DNA from: Cyclobacteriaceae bacterium
GTDB lineage: Bacteria; Bacteroidota; Bacteroidia; Cytophagales; Cyclobacteriaceae
Direction: 5' to 3'
DNA: 53,866 nucleotides
Assembly: GCA_020436165.1 (NCBI GenBank)
Contig: JAGQYI010000067.1
Span: 1-53,866, forward strand
Shown here: piece by piece, positions 40,643 through 49,481 of the stretch
Numbering within the stretch: the first letter of the stretch is position 1
How the letters are laid out: the number at the start of each line of letters is the position of its first letter
Notes under the pieces: model-generated
What the model was told of the DNA's origin: nothing
Databases searched by the model: none
What the model saw: the letters and a program-made list of their open reading frames with translations, nothing else
Program-made: the position numbers and the translations under genes

Positions 40643-42016
40643 ATGATCCGAAAATTCAAGCTTATCCTGTTGGCATCTATTCTTGCTGTTTCTTGGACAA
40701 ATGTACGGTCTCAAACACAACCGACAATTGTACAATTACTGGACACTGCCAAGAAAAATTATCCGGCAATTCTTGCCTCAGCGTCTCTTGAGCGGGCATC
40801 TGAAGAGAAGGTAAAATCCACCAGACGATTGTTGGTTCCAGAAGTTTCCGCCTCCACCTACATTAATTATGTTACTTATAACAACATTACCGGAATGTTT
40901 TTCCCCGAATATTTTCTACCTGTAAGTGGGCCTCCATCTGCCAGGAATCTAAATGATATGGTTTGGGGGTCAGCTGCCGGTCTGCTCATGAAATGGGAAC
41001 CCTACACTTTCGGAAGAAGAAATAATGAGATAAAGGCAGCGGAAAGCACCCATGAGGCCAGCACTTCCATAAAGGATCTTACACTTTTAGAGCATAGCGT
41101 TCAACTATCGAGTACCTATCTGGATTATCTACTTGCTATGCAAATTCTTGATCTACTGGAAAGTGATCAGGAAAGATCGAGATCAAATTACGAACAGGCT
41201 GTGGTCCTGGCTAATTCAGGGCTGGTTTCAGGGGTGGATACTGCACGATTTAGGACGGAGCTTTCCAAGGTGAAAATCAATATACTGCAACAACAAAATA
41301 CCATTCATGAATATAAAGAGAAACTGTCTGAGTTAATTGCGGCTGATTTGCCAGAAAACCTGGCGGATTCTACCTTTCTTAAAGTACTTCCCAGGTTGCC
41401 AGAAGTTTCAGGGGTGATTCATCCAAAGGAAAACCTGGCCATAGCCCAATGGAATGCCGCACAATACCAATTTAAAGCTGAAAAATTAAGCTGGTTACCT
41501 ACTTTAAGTGTATGGGGCACCGCTTATGGCAGAGGTTCGGGGGTTCAGCTTGACAACAACGGTAACAGTTTTGTCAATAATCCTACTGATGGATTTAATC
41601 TGACCCGGTTCAATTATGGCCTGGGTTTACAATTGACTATGCCGCTGACCCAAATCAGCCGATACAAAACCCAATGGAAAGCCAAGGAATGGGAAACTGA
41701 AGCTTATAAACAGCAACTTGAAGAAGTGAGACTGACCCTCAATAAACAAAAAACCATAGCTGATAAGGCCTTAGAAACAGCAATGGCTATTGCAAGAGAG
41801 ACTCCGTACCAGGTTGAGGATGCTCTTTATGCTTACGAAGCCGCACAATCCCGATACCAGGCCGGGTTGATGAGCTTTACGGAACTGATTGAATCCCAAA
41901 ACGAACTGATTACTGCGGAAATAGAACTACGAAAATCCTATTGGGAAGCCTGGAAAGCACTATTGTATACAGCTGCTGTCAATGGTAATCTGGAAATATT
42001 CTTAAATCAATTATAG
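40643..42016 (+). CDS. TolC-family outer-membrane efflux protein
   Basis: About 457 residues from the ATG at 40643 (MIRKFKLILLASILAVSWT, signal peptide); a TTG at 40637 is the alternative. Long helices alternate with short barrel strands. Two repeats end in typical text: AMQILDLLESDQERSRSNYEQA and SRYQAGLMSFTELIESQNEL. It forms the outer-membrane channel of the pump. It starts the operon OMF-RND-MFP, an order reversed from the usual MFP-first layout. Confidence 0.9.
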   Translation: MIRKFKLILLASILAVSWTNVRSQTQPTIVQLLDTAKKNYPAILASASLERASEEKVKSTRRLLVPEVSASTYINYVTYNNITGMFFPEYFLPVSGPPSARNLNDMVWGSAAGLLMKWEPYTFGRRNNEIKAAESTHEASTSIKDLTLLEHSVQLSSTYLDYLLAMQILDLLESDQERSRSNYEQAVVLANSGLVSGVDTARFRTELSKVKINILQQQNTIHEYKEKLSELIAADLPENLADSTFLKVLPRLPEVSGVIHPKENLAIAQWNAAQYQFKAEKLSWLPTLSVWGTAYGRGSGVQLDNNGNSFVNNPTDGFNLTRFNYGLGLQLTMPLTQISRYKTQWKAKEWETEAYKQQLEEVRLTLNKQKTIADKALETAMAIARETPYQVEDALYAYEAAQSRYQAGLMSFTELIESQNELITAEIELRKSYWEAWKALLYTAAVNGNLEIFLNQL

Positions 42017-42019
42017 GAG

Positions 42020-45000
42020 ATGATCAAACTAATAATATCTGCACTGCGAAAACCCATAACCGTCATGGTAACCCTTTTGGCCATCGTGTTTTTTGCGGTA
42101 TTGTCAATCCGGAATATGTCAGTTGATATATTCCCAAAACTAGGCACCCCCACTATTTATGTGGCCCAAACATACGGTGGTCTTGCTCCTAATCAAATCG
42201 AAGGATTTATGACTTCTTATTACGAGTACCATTTTCTGTATATCAATGGGATAAAGGAAGTGGAAAGCAAAACTATTCAGGGCGTATCCTTGATGAAGCT
42301 CATTTTTCATGAGGGCACCGACATGTCTCAGGCTTTGGCGGAAGTGGTAGCCCAGGTCAACAGATCCAGGGCCTTTATGCCTCCGGGGACAGTACCTCCG
42401 TTCATCACGCGTTTTGACGGAGGGGGTGCACCAGTAGGCCAACTTGTTTTTAGCAGTGAAACCAGGTCATTGGGTGAAATACAAGATCTTGCACTCTTTA
42501 AGGTACGTCCAAAATTTGCTTCAATACCGGGTGTGTCAGCCCCCCCCCCTTTTGGAGGAAACCAGCGTACTGTACTGATTAAGGCAGACCCTTCCAAACT
42601 GCGCAGTTATAATATCAGTCCGGATGAACTCGTCATGGCTATTGCCAAGAACAATACCATTTCGCCTGCCGGAAATATCCGAACTGCGGACAAACTTTTG
42701 ATTGCTAACCAAAATACGGTGGTCAGCAATATCCAGGAACTGGCCAATATTCCCTTAAAGATGGGCTCCGGGCCCTCGGTATATGTAAAGGATGTAGCTG
42801 AAGTACAAAATGGGTCTGATGTTGCATCAGGATATGCCCTGATCAATGGCAGCCGCTCAGTGTACATTCCTGTAACCAAACGAGCCAGCGCATCAACCTG
42901 GGATGTGGTGAAACGCATCAAGGCAAGCCTGCCGGAAATGCAGGCTGCTGTGCCGGACGATATTAAAGTGAGCTATGAATTTGATCAGTCGGGCTATGTA
43001 ATCAATTCCCTGAAAAACCTGTCCTTTGAGGGAGCTCTTGGAGCAGTGCTTACTGGCCTTATGGTACTGCTGTTTCTTGGTGACAGACGAAGCGCGCTAA
43101 TTGTAATTCTTACCATACCACTTGCCATATTATCGGCAGTAGTGTGCCTTTATCTGGCTGGACAGTCGATCAATATCATGACATTGGGCGGACTGGCGCT
43201 GGCAATAGGTATTCTCGTGGATGAATCGACCGTGACAATAGAGAATATCCACCGACATCAGGAAATGGGCAAGAAAAAGGGCCGTGCCATTCTGGATGCC
43301 TGCAAAGAAATTGCATTGCCCAAACTTCTTATCCTGACCAGCATTCTTGCCGTGTTTGTTCCTTCCTTTTTTATGACTGGCACTCCCAGGGCCATGTTCT
43401 TACCGCTTACATTGGCTGTAGGTTTTGCCATGATTGCTTCATTTCTACTTTCTCAAACAATGGTTCCTATTCTTTCCAATTGGTTTCTGAAAGACCATAT
43501 TACTCAAAATAAAGAAGGAAAATTCCAACAGTTTAGAAACCGGGTTGTAGGATATACAAAGGGTATTACAAACAGGAGCAAGTGGGCCATCGGTATTTAC
43601 CTGATAACCATTATTGCCATGCTTGCGGTACTCTGGCAGTCTACTGGTACGGAGATATTTCCAAAAGTCAATTCCGGGCAGTTGCAAGTTCGTTTAAGAA
43701 TGCCTGACGGAACCCGCATTGAAAATACGGAAAGGAAAACAAAGCAGTTTCTGGAAGTGGTAAACGAAGTGGTTGGTAAAGAAAATGTTGAGATTACATC
43801 GGCATTTGTCGGTATCCAACCACCCAGCTACCCGGTCAATACTATCTTTCTCTGGACAGGTGGGCCACATGAAGCTGTTATAAAGATCAAGCTACAGCAG
43901 ACAGGAAAGCCCCTTGATGAAATTAAAGAAAATATCAGAAAAAAGGTAACAGAAATCATACCTGAAATGCAGCTCTCTTTTGAACCGGCTGACCTGGTTG
44001 ACCAAGTAATGAGCCAGGGAGCCAACACATCAGTAGAGATAGCTGTTCAGGGCAAAAACCTTTCGGAATCACGTAAATATGCCCAAGAAATAAAGGACAG
44101 GGTACAAACCGTATCGTTTATGCGTGATGTGCAATTTGGTATTCCACTTAACTATCCATCCATAGATTTACAATATGACCGTGTCCGGGCAGGCCAGTTA
44201 GGCCTAACAATTGAAGACATTAGCCGCTCTGTAACAGCCTCCACCTCTTCCAGTCGTTTCACCCAGCCCAATTATTGGTTGGATGCCGGATCGGGCAATG
44301 CATACCAGGTCCAGGTAGAATTTCCTCAATATATGGTGGATCAACCCGATGATGTCGAAAAAGTTCCATTAAAGTCGGAAAACGGGAAAACCGTCTATGT
44401 GGGCGATGTGAGTAAATGGGAACCTTCTACCATGATTGGGGAATACGACCGTCTGAACCAACAACGGTTCATTACCATCACCGGGAACCTGCATAATAAA
44501 GACCTGGGAAGTGCCATTAAAACGCTTAAAGATGAAGTAAATGCTATGGGTGAACCACCCGAAGGGATGAGTGTTAAATTCAGAGGACTTGCTGAACCGC
44601 TCTCTCAAACCTTTGATGAATTGAGTACCGGCCTTTTACTGGCAGTAGCCGTGATATTTCTGCTGCTGGCAGCCAACTTTCAGTCATTCCGGCTTTCCTT
44701 CGCAGTGCTATCCACTATTCCTGCCGTAGTTGCTGGTTCGTTCCTTCTGATTTGGATAAGCGGGAACACGCTCAACATTCAATCTTTTATGGGCAGTATC
44801 ATGGCTATAGGTGTGGCAGTGGCCAATGCCATATTATTTGTTACCATAGCAGAGCATTATCGGAAAGAACAAAAACAAAACCCTCACCTGGAAGGGATAA
44901 AGGATCGCCTGAGGCCCATACTCATGACCAGCATAGCCATGATAGCAGGGATGCTACCGATGGCGCTAGGGCTGGGTGAAGGCGGCGAACAAACAGCCCC

Positions 45001-45157
45001 ACTTGGAATAGCCGTGATAGGCGGATTGTTGTTCTCCGTGTTTGCAACCGTATTCATCTTGCCGTCCGTCTATTGGCAGGTTTCCGGAAGAAGACTTTAT
45101 AAGAGCCCGTCACTTGATCCAGATGATGAGCAGAGTACATACTTTGAACAGCAATAA
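42020..45157 (+). CDS. RND efflux pump inner-membrane permease
   Basis: 1045 residues, full length. Landmarks are VTLLAIVFFAVLSIRNMSVDIFPKL at the first membrane helix, the central helices with ALAIGILVDESTVTIENIH (acidic residues of the proton relay), and the second half with MAIGVAVANAILFVTIAEHYR. A standard 12-helix fold with two large periplasmic domains is expected. The helix-4 motif is of the drug/organic type rather than the metal (CzcA) type, so the substrate is open despite the metal-rich setting. It is 3 bp after the TolC gene, with AGGAG before the ATG. Confidence 0.93.
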   Translation: MIKLIISALRKPITVMVTLLAIVFFAVLSIRNMSVDIFPKLGTPTIYVAQTYGGLAPNQIEGFMTSYYEYHFLYINGIKEVESKTIQGVSLMKLIFHEGTDMSQALAEVVAQVNRSRAFMPPGTVPPFITRFDGGGAPVGQLVFSSETRSLGEIQDLALFKVRPKFASIPGVSAPPPFGGNQRTVLIKADPSKLRSYNISPDELVMAIAKNNTISPAGNIRTADKLLIANQNTVVSNIQELANIPLKMGSGPSVYVKDVAEVQNGSDVASGYALINGSRSVYIPVTKRASASTWDVVKRIKASLPEMQAAVPDDIKVSYEFDQSGYVINSLKNLSFEGALGAVLTGLMVLLFLGDRRSALIVILTIPLAILSAVVCLYLAGQSINIMTLGGLALAIGILVDESTVTIENIHRHQEMGKKKGRAILDACKEIALPKLLILTSILAVFVPSFFMTGTPRAMFLPLTLAVGFAMIASFLLSQTMVPILSNWFLKDHITQNKEGKFQQFRNRVVGYTKGITNRSKWAIGIYLITIIAMLAVLWQSTGTEIFPKVNSGQLQVRLRMPDGTRIENTERKTKQFLEVVNEVVGKENVEITSAFVGIQPPSYPVNTIFLWTGGPHEAVIKIKLQQTGKPLDEIKENIRKKVTEIIPEMQLSFEPADLVDQVMSQGANTSVEIAVQGKNLSESRKYAQEIKDRVQTVSFMRDVQFGIPLNYPSIDLQYDRVRAGQLGLTIEDISRSVTASTSSSRFTQPNYWLDAGSGNAYQVQVEFPQYMVDQPDDVEKVPLKSENGKTVYVGDVSKWEPSTMIGEYDRLNQQRFITITGNLHNKDLGSAIKTLKDEVNAMGEPPEGMSVKFRGLAEPLSQTFDELSTGLLLAVAVIFLLLAANFQSFRLSFAVLSTIPAVVAGSFLLIWISGNTLNIQSFMGSIMAIGVAVANAILFVTIAEHYRKEQKQNPHLEGIKDRLRPILMTSIAMIAGMLPMALGLGEGGEQTAPLGIAVIGGLLFSVFATVFILPSVYWQVSGRRLYKSPSLDPDDEQSTYFEQQ

Positions 45158-45190
45158 CTTCAAACCTGAAAAGAGTAAAATTTAAGAATA

Positions 45191-46264
45191 ATGAGAAAAT
45201 ATATAATACCGATTTTATATGCAGCCATCGTTTCAGCCTGTTCAAGTAGTGTTGAAAACAATAAGATGGAAAGCAAAAACGAGTCGTCAAAAAAAGTAGA
45301 AACCATAAAGTTAAGCTTTGATAACTCCAGACATACCCTGATGCTTCCTGCGGAATTATTGGCTTTTGAAAAAGCTGGTCTGAATGCCAAAGTACAGGGG
45401 TATGTTACCGAAGTGCGGGTAGACATTGGAGATAAAGTAATGAAAGGAGCAGTCCTGATCAGGATAGAAGCACCAGAAATTCAGGCAGCCTATTCAGAAG
45501 CGCAGAGCGATGTAGAGTCAGCCAGAGCGGACTATATGAGTAGTGAGGATACGTATACCCGATTGCTAAAAGCTTCCGAAATACAAGGTACGGTCTCAGA
45601 ATCCGAACTGATTAAAGCAAAAAACAAAGCCATGTCGGACAGCACTCGGCTAAAAGCATTGGATTTTACCGCCAGAGCTAAACGGCAACTCCTTAATTAT
45701 CTCACAATTAGGGCGCCATTTACTGGGGTTGTAACGCAAAGAAATACAGATCCCGGAAATCTTGTGGGAGATATAGATAACCAACCTTTACTGATAATCG
45801 AAAACAACCAAAAATTGCGTTTGAAGCTACCAGTTCCTGAGGCCTTGACCGGAAGTTCCATAGCAGAGGATTCTACTTCATTTAGTGTAGAACCATTTCC
45901 CGGAAAAGTATTTAAGGCAGATTATTACAGGCGAGCCAAAAGTATAGATCCGGACACCCGTACAGAGATGTGGGAATTTCTTGTGGATAATCAAAAGGGT
46001 AATTTGAATGCTGGACTTTTTGCGGAAGCTCAATTAAGCATCAAACGTCCGGATGGAAGTCTGTGGGTACCTCATAGTGCGGTCTTGACCACCCTCCGAA
46101 GAAAAGCTGTGGGAAAAGTAGCGGATGGCAAACTAAAATGGGTAGAAGTCAGCACAGGCATGAAAGATGAAGATATGGTTGAGATTTTTGGCGCACTTGA
46201 TGAAGGGGATCAAATCCTTCTGCAGCCCAATGAGGAGATGTCCGAAGGTCTGCCTGTAAACTAG
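45191..46264 (+). CDS. Membrane fusion protein of the RND pump (lipoprotein)
   Basis: 357 residues. A lipoprotein signal (YIIPILYAAIVSACSSS) is followed by a lipoyl-like half (GLNAKVQGYVTEVRVDIGD), a short helical hairpin with AYSEAQSDVESARADY, the second half (LTIRAPFTGVVTQRNTDPG) and beta-barrel and proximal domains. It bridges the RND permease and the TolC channel. It is the last gene of the operon, and its stop is 2 bp before operator copy D. Confidence 0.92.
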   Translation: MRKYIIPILYAAIVSACSSSVENNKMESKNESSKKVETIKLSFDNSRHTLMLPAELLAFEKAGLNAKVQGYVTEVRVDIGDKVMKGAVLIRIEAPEIQAAYSEAQSDVESARADYMSSEDTYTRLLKASEIQGTVSESELIKAKNKAMSDSTRLKALDFTARAKRQLLNYLTIRAPFTGVVTQRNTDPGNLVGDIDNQPLLIIENNQKLRLKLPVPEALTGSSIAEDSTSFSVEPFPGKVFKADYYRRAKSIDPDTRTEMWEFLVDNQKGNLNAGLFAEAQLSIKRPDGSLWVPHSAVLTTLRRKAVGKVADGKLKWVEVSTGMKDEDMVEIFGALDEGDQILLQPNEEMSEGLPVN

Positions 46265-46266
46265 TT

Positions 46267-46299
46267 CCCACATTTCTACAGAATCGGTTTCTATTTTAG
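46267..46299 (+). promoter_or_regulatory. TCS operator copy D and promoter of the DUF5916 unit
   Basis: CCCACATTTCTACAGAAT (46267-46284) is followed by TATTTTAG (46292-46299), which ends 15 nt after the motif, like the -7 boxes of the other copies. The ATG (46306) lies 6 nt further on, so the mRNA may be leaderless. Confidence 0.65.
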
Positions 46300-46305
46300 G
46301 AAAAT

Positions 46306-48459
46306 ATGAAAGGACTATTCTTTGTCATAGGTTTACTGATGATTGTAGAATGCAGCATGGCCCAGGTAAGTTTACCAAACACGATTTATGCAAAGTATAC
46401 AGATGATGCAATTCAGCTTGATGGAAGATTAGATGAACCTGTTTGGGAAAATGCTGTTCGCATAAGCAATTTTACCCAACGCGAACTGAATGTTGGGGAG
46501 CCGGCAACTGAAAAAACGGAAGTGGCCATTGTCTATACGGCCAATACCCTATACATCGGATTTTGGGGTTTCGATAGGGAGCCGGATAATCTTGTAGCCC
46601 GCGAAATGAAACGGGATTTCAACTGGGGTGTAGAAGACAACTTTGAGGTCATCATAGACACTTACGATGACGACAGAAACGGATTTCTGTTTGTAATCAA
46701 TCCTAATGGTGCCCGTGCCGATGCGCAGATTTTAAACAACGGTAGGTCTTTTAACAAATTTTGGAATGGTGTATGGGATACCAGAACAGCGATAACGAAC
46801 GAAGGTTGGTTCGCGGAAATAGCCATTCCTTTTTCTACCCTGAAGTTTAAAACGAATTTAGATCAGCAGGTCTGGGGTATCAATTTTGAGCGCAATATTC
46901 GCAGAAAAAGGGAACAATTACTATGGCAGGGCTGGTCTCGTGATTCCGAACTAGAGCTGGTGAACAGGGCTGGTACTTTGACCGATCTCGACAATATCAA
47001 AAGTAAAACTTTTATTGAAATCAAGCCTTATTCAATCGGGGGTGCGGAATTAACACCAGAAAAGTCTGAGGGACAACTGAATGCCGGTGGCGACATCAAT
47101 TACCTTATCACACCTACCCTCCGTATGAATCTGACCATTAATACAGATTTTGCACAGGTTGAAGCCGACAGACAGCAGATCAACCTTACCCGATTTCCAC
47201 TGTTTTTCCCTGAACGAAGGGAATTTTTCCTTGAGGGACAAGACTATTTTGATATGGGTATGGGAAACCGCATAATCCCTTTTTATAGCAGGCGGATCGG
47301 ATTAGCCGAAGATCGCTCTACGGTTCCAATAATCGCAGGGGCAAGGGTATTGGGTAAAATGGGAAATACTACGTTGGGTGCTTTGTCCATGCAGACAGCC
47401 AGTAGGGACAGCATACCCTCTACCAATTATACAGTTGTAAGCTGGAGGCAGGATGTCTTGAAACAATCTTCCATAGGCATTTTATCTGCCAATAAATACG
47501 AAAATGGACGATGGCATAGCACAACCGGAGGATATGGGCTTTACAGTACGTCTGAATTATTTGGTGACAAAAACCTGAATATTGGTGCATCATTCACACA
47601 AAACATTAACTCTGATGATTTTGATGCAAGGGCCAATGCTCACCGTATTTACCTGAGCTATCCCAACGATAAAGTTGAGTTCGATATGGCTTGGCAAAGA
47701 AGTGCTACTCCCTTCAATCCGGAAGTGGGTTTTCTGCGCAGGGAAAATTTCCAGGAGTTTTATACTGAACTTGAATGGAAACCCCGACCCAAAAACCATT
47801 TCAAATGGATACGACAGTTCAGTTTTAAGGGGTTGGACATGAATTACTTCATTTTTGACGACACAGGTGAACTGCAATCATTTTTCTACGAAATCAGACC
47901 ATTAGGCTTTGAAACACGTAGTGGCGAATCCTTTGAGTTTAACCTCCAAAGGAGAGCGGAAGGTCTGCGAGAACCATTTGAGATAACGGAAGGAATTGTC
48001 ATTCCTGAAGGAGAGTATTGGTACAACCGTATGGAAATACAAGCCGCTACTTTCAGCGGTCGAAACTTTGCACTCGATACGTATTTTAACTGGGGAAACT
48101 TTTTTAAAGGAAAGAGTACCCAAAGTGCTTTTGAGCTGTCATGGAGAACAAGCCGTTATCTAAAGATCGCTGCTAACTACGAAAAAAACTGGATTGACTT
48201 ACCGGAAGGAAGCTTTGATACAGACCTGATCGGTAACCGCATAGAGTATGCAGTAAACCCGAATCTTTTCGGCTCCTTATTTTCCCAGTGGAACAGTGAA
48301 GATGAAGAAGCACTTCTAAATTTTCGTTTGCAATGGATTCCAATTATCGGAGCTGATTTCTTTTTCATCGTCAACCAGGCTTACGATACTTCGGGCAACA
48401 GTTGGACACTGGAAAGAACCACCGTTTTAGGCAAACTGATATGGAGATTTGTAATTTAA
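46306..48459 (+). CDS. DUF5916 outer-membrane protein with CBM9-like domain
   Basis: 717 residues. After the signal peptide (GLLMIVECSMAQ) a CBM9-like domain (about 25-190) follows with IQLDGRLDEPVWENA, LYIGFWGFDREPDN and WFAEIAIPFSTLKF. The rest is the DUF5916 barrel (INTDFAQVEADRQQINLTRF and FFPERREFFLEGQDYF are the signature). It ends in strands and RFVI. Function is unknown; it may be an outer-membrane channel or receptor. It has its own operator and promoter and may be co-transcribed with the iron ABC genes that follow 11 bp later. Confidence 0.9.
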   Translation: MKGLFFVIGLLMIVECSMAQVSLPNTIYAKYTDDAIQLDGRLDEPVWENAVRISNFTQRELNVGEPATEKTEVAIVYTANTLYIGFWGFDREPDNLVAREMKRDFNWGVEDNFEVIIDTYDDDRNGFLFVINPNGARADAQILNNGRSFNKFWNGVWDTRTAITNEGWFAEIAIPFSTLKFKTNLDQQVWGINFERNIRRKREQLLWQGWSRDSELELVNRAGTLTDLDNIKSKTFIEIKPYSIGGAELTPEKSEGQLNAGGDINYLITPTLRMNLTINTDFAQVEADRQQINLTRFPLFFPERREFFLEGQDYFDMGMGNRIIPFYSRRIGLAEDRSTVPIIAGARVLGKMGNTTLGALSMQTASRDSIPSTNYTVVSWRQDVLKQSSIGILSANKYENGRWHSTTGGYGLYSTSELFGDKNLNIGASFTQNINSDDFDARANAHRIYLSYPNDKVEFDMAWQRSATPFNPEVGFLRRENFQEFYTELEWKPRPKNHFKWIRQFSFKGLDMNYFIFDDTGELQSFFYEIRPLGFETRSGESFEFNLQRRAEGLREPFEITEGIVIPEGEYWYNRMEIQAATFSGRNFALDTYFNWGNFFKGKSTQSAFELSWRTSRYLKIAANYEKNWIDLPEGSFDTDLIGNRIEYAVNPNLFGSLFSQWNSEDEEALLNFRLQWIPIIGADFFFIVNQAYDTSGNSWTLERTTVLGKLIWRFVI

Positions 48460-48470
48460 AAGGAAAAACT

Positions 48471-49481
48471 ATGAGATTGTTATTTATTAAAATGATTGTA
48501 CTGTTCATGCTTATACTTACCGCATGTAGTCATTCATCCAATGAAGTAATCGTTTATTGTACTGTTGATCAGGTCTTTTCAGAGCCTATCCTGAGGGATT
48601 TTGAGAAAGAGACCGGCATCAAGGTAAAGGCGGTATATGATACCGAAGAAACCAAATCTACCGGGGTAATGAATCGGTTGATTGCCGAGAAGGATAATCC
48701 GCAGTGCGATGTGTTCTGGAGTGGTGATCCGGTACGCAATAGTGTTTTGCAAACCAATGGAATTACCGATTCATATCAATCGGAGCAAACAAATCTCATT
48801 GCTGAGTATTTCAAAGAAAAGGATAATAATTGGACGGGCTTTTCAGCTCGGGCCAGAGTACTTATCTATAACAAAAACCTGATTGCTACTGATTCTTTGC
48901 CTCAATCTGTATTTGATTTCACTGATCCTGCTTACAAAGGGCAATTTGCCATTGCCAATCCATTGTTCGGTACCACTACTTTTCACATAGCTGCGCTCTT
49001 TGTGAATTTGGGCGATGAAAAAGCCAAGCAGTGGATGAATGACTTGAAAGCAAATGGAGTGGTGATAGCCGCCAGCAATGGGGATGTTAAAAAACGGGTG
49101 ATGAACGGGGAACTCGCTTTTGGCCTCACCGACACGGATGATGCTTTTGAAGCTCAAAAAGAAAGTGATGCAGTAGATTTTGTTTTTCTGGATCAACAAG
49201 GAAGCGATATCGGGACGCTAATTATGCCCAATGCACTGAGTTTAATTAAAGGTTGTCCGAACACAGAGAATGGCAAAAAACTGATGAATTACCTGCTAAG
49301 TAAGGAAACAGAGACAAAACTTGCCAAATCCTGTGCACAAATGCCACTAATTAAAGGAACGGAATTACCCGATAACGTTCCTTCGTTGGATAATATCAAA
49401 AGCATGAACATAGATTACGACATAACTTCTGCAAAACTGAGGGACATCCAACCCTGGCTAAAACAATGGGCAGAGCAATAG
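48471..49481 (+). CDS. Ferric-iron-type ABC transporter substrate-binding lipoprotein
   Basis: About 336 residues from the ATG at 48471 (preceded by AAAAGGAAAAACT). This start gives a lipoprotein signal with LFMLILTACSHSS, whereas 48402 overlaps DUF5916. The fold is FbpA/FutA-like: VIVYCTVDQVFSEPILRDF, DVFWSGDPVRN, DPAYKGQFAIANP, ASNGDVKKRVMNGELAFGLTD. Members bind Fe(III) or other ligands outside the inner membrane. The end overlaps the permease start by 16 bp. The ligand could also be a different metal or organophosphate. Confidence 0.9.
   Translation: MRLLFIKMIVLFMLILTACSHSSNEVIVYCTVDQVFSEPILRDFEKETGIKVKAVYDTEETKSTGVMNRLIAEKDNPQCDVFWSGDPVRNSVLQTNGITDSYQSEQTNLIAEYFKEKDNNWTGFSARARVLIYNKNLIATDSLPQSVFDFTDPAYKGQFAIANPLFGTTTFHIAALFVNLGDEKAKQWMNDLKANGVVIAASNGDVKKRVMNGELAFGLTDTDDAFEAQKESDAVDFVFLDQQGSDIGTLIMPNALSLIKGCPNTENGKKLMNYLLSKETETKLAKSCAQMPLIKGTELPDNVPSLDNIKSMNIDYDITSAKLRDIQPWLKQWAEQ

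Noticed and set aside
42140-44979. Several 66-104-codon frames inside the RND gene
   Set aside because: All are shadows of a conserved 1045-residue coding region with no independent features.
48402-48470. Upstream start of the iron-binding lipoprotein
   Set aside because: It lies inside the DUF5916 gene and would hide the lipoprotein signal, which begins at 48471.
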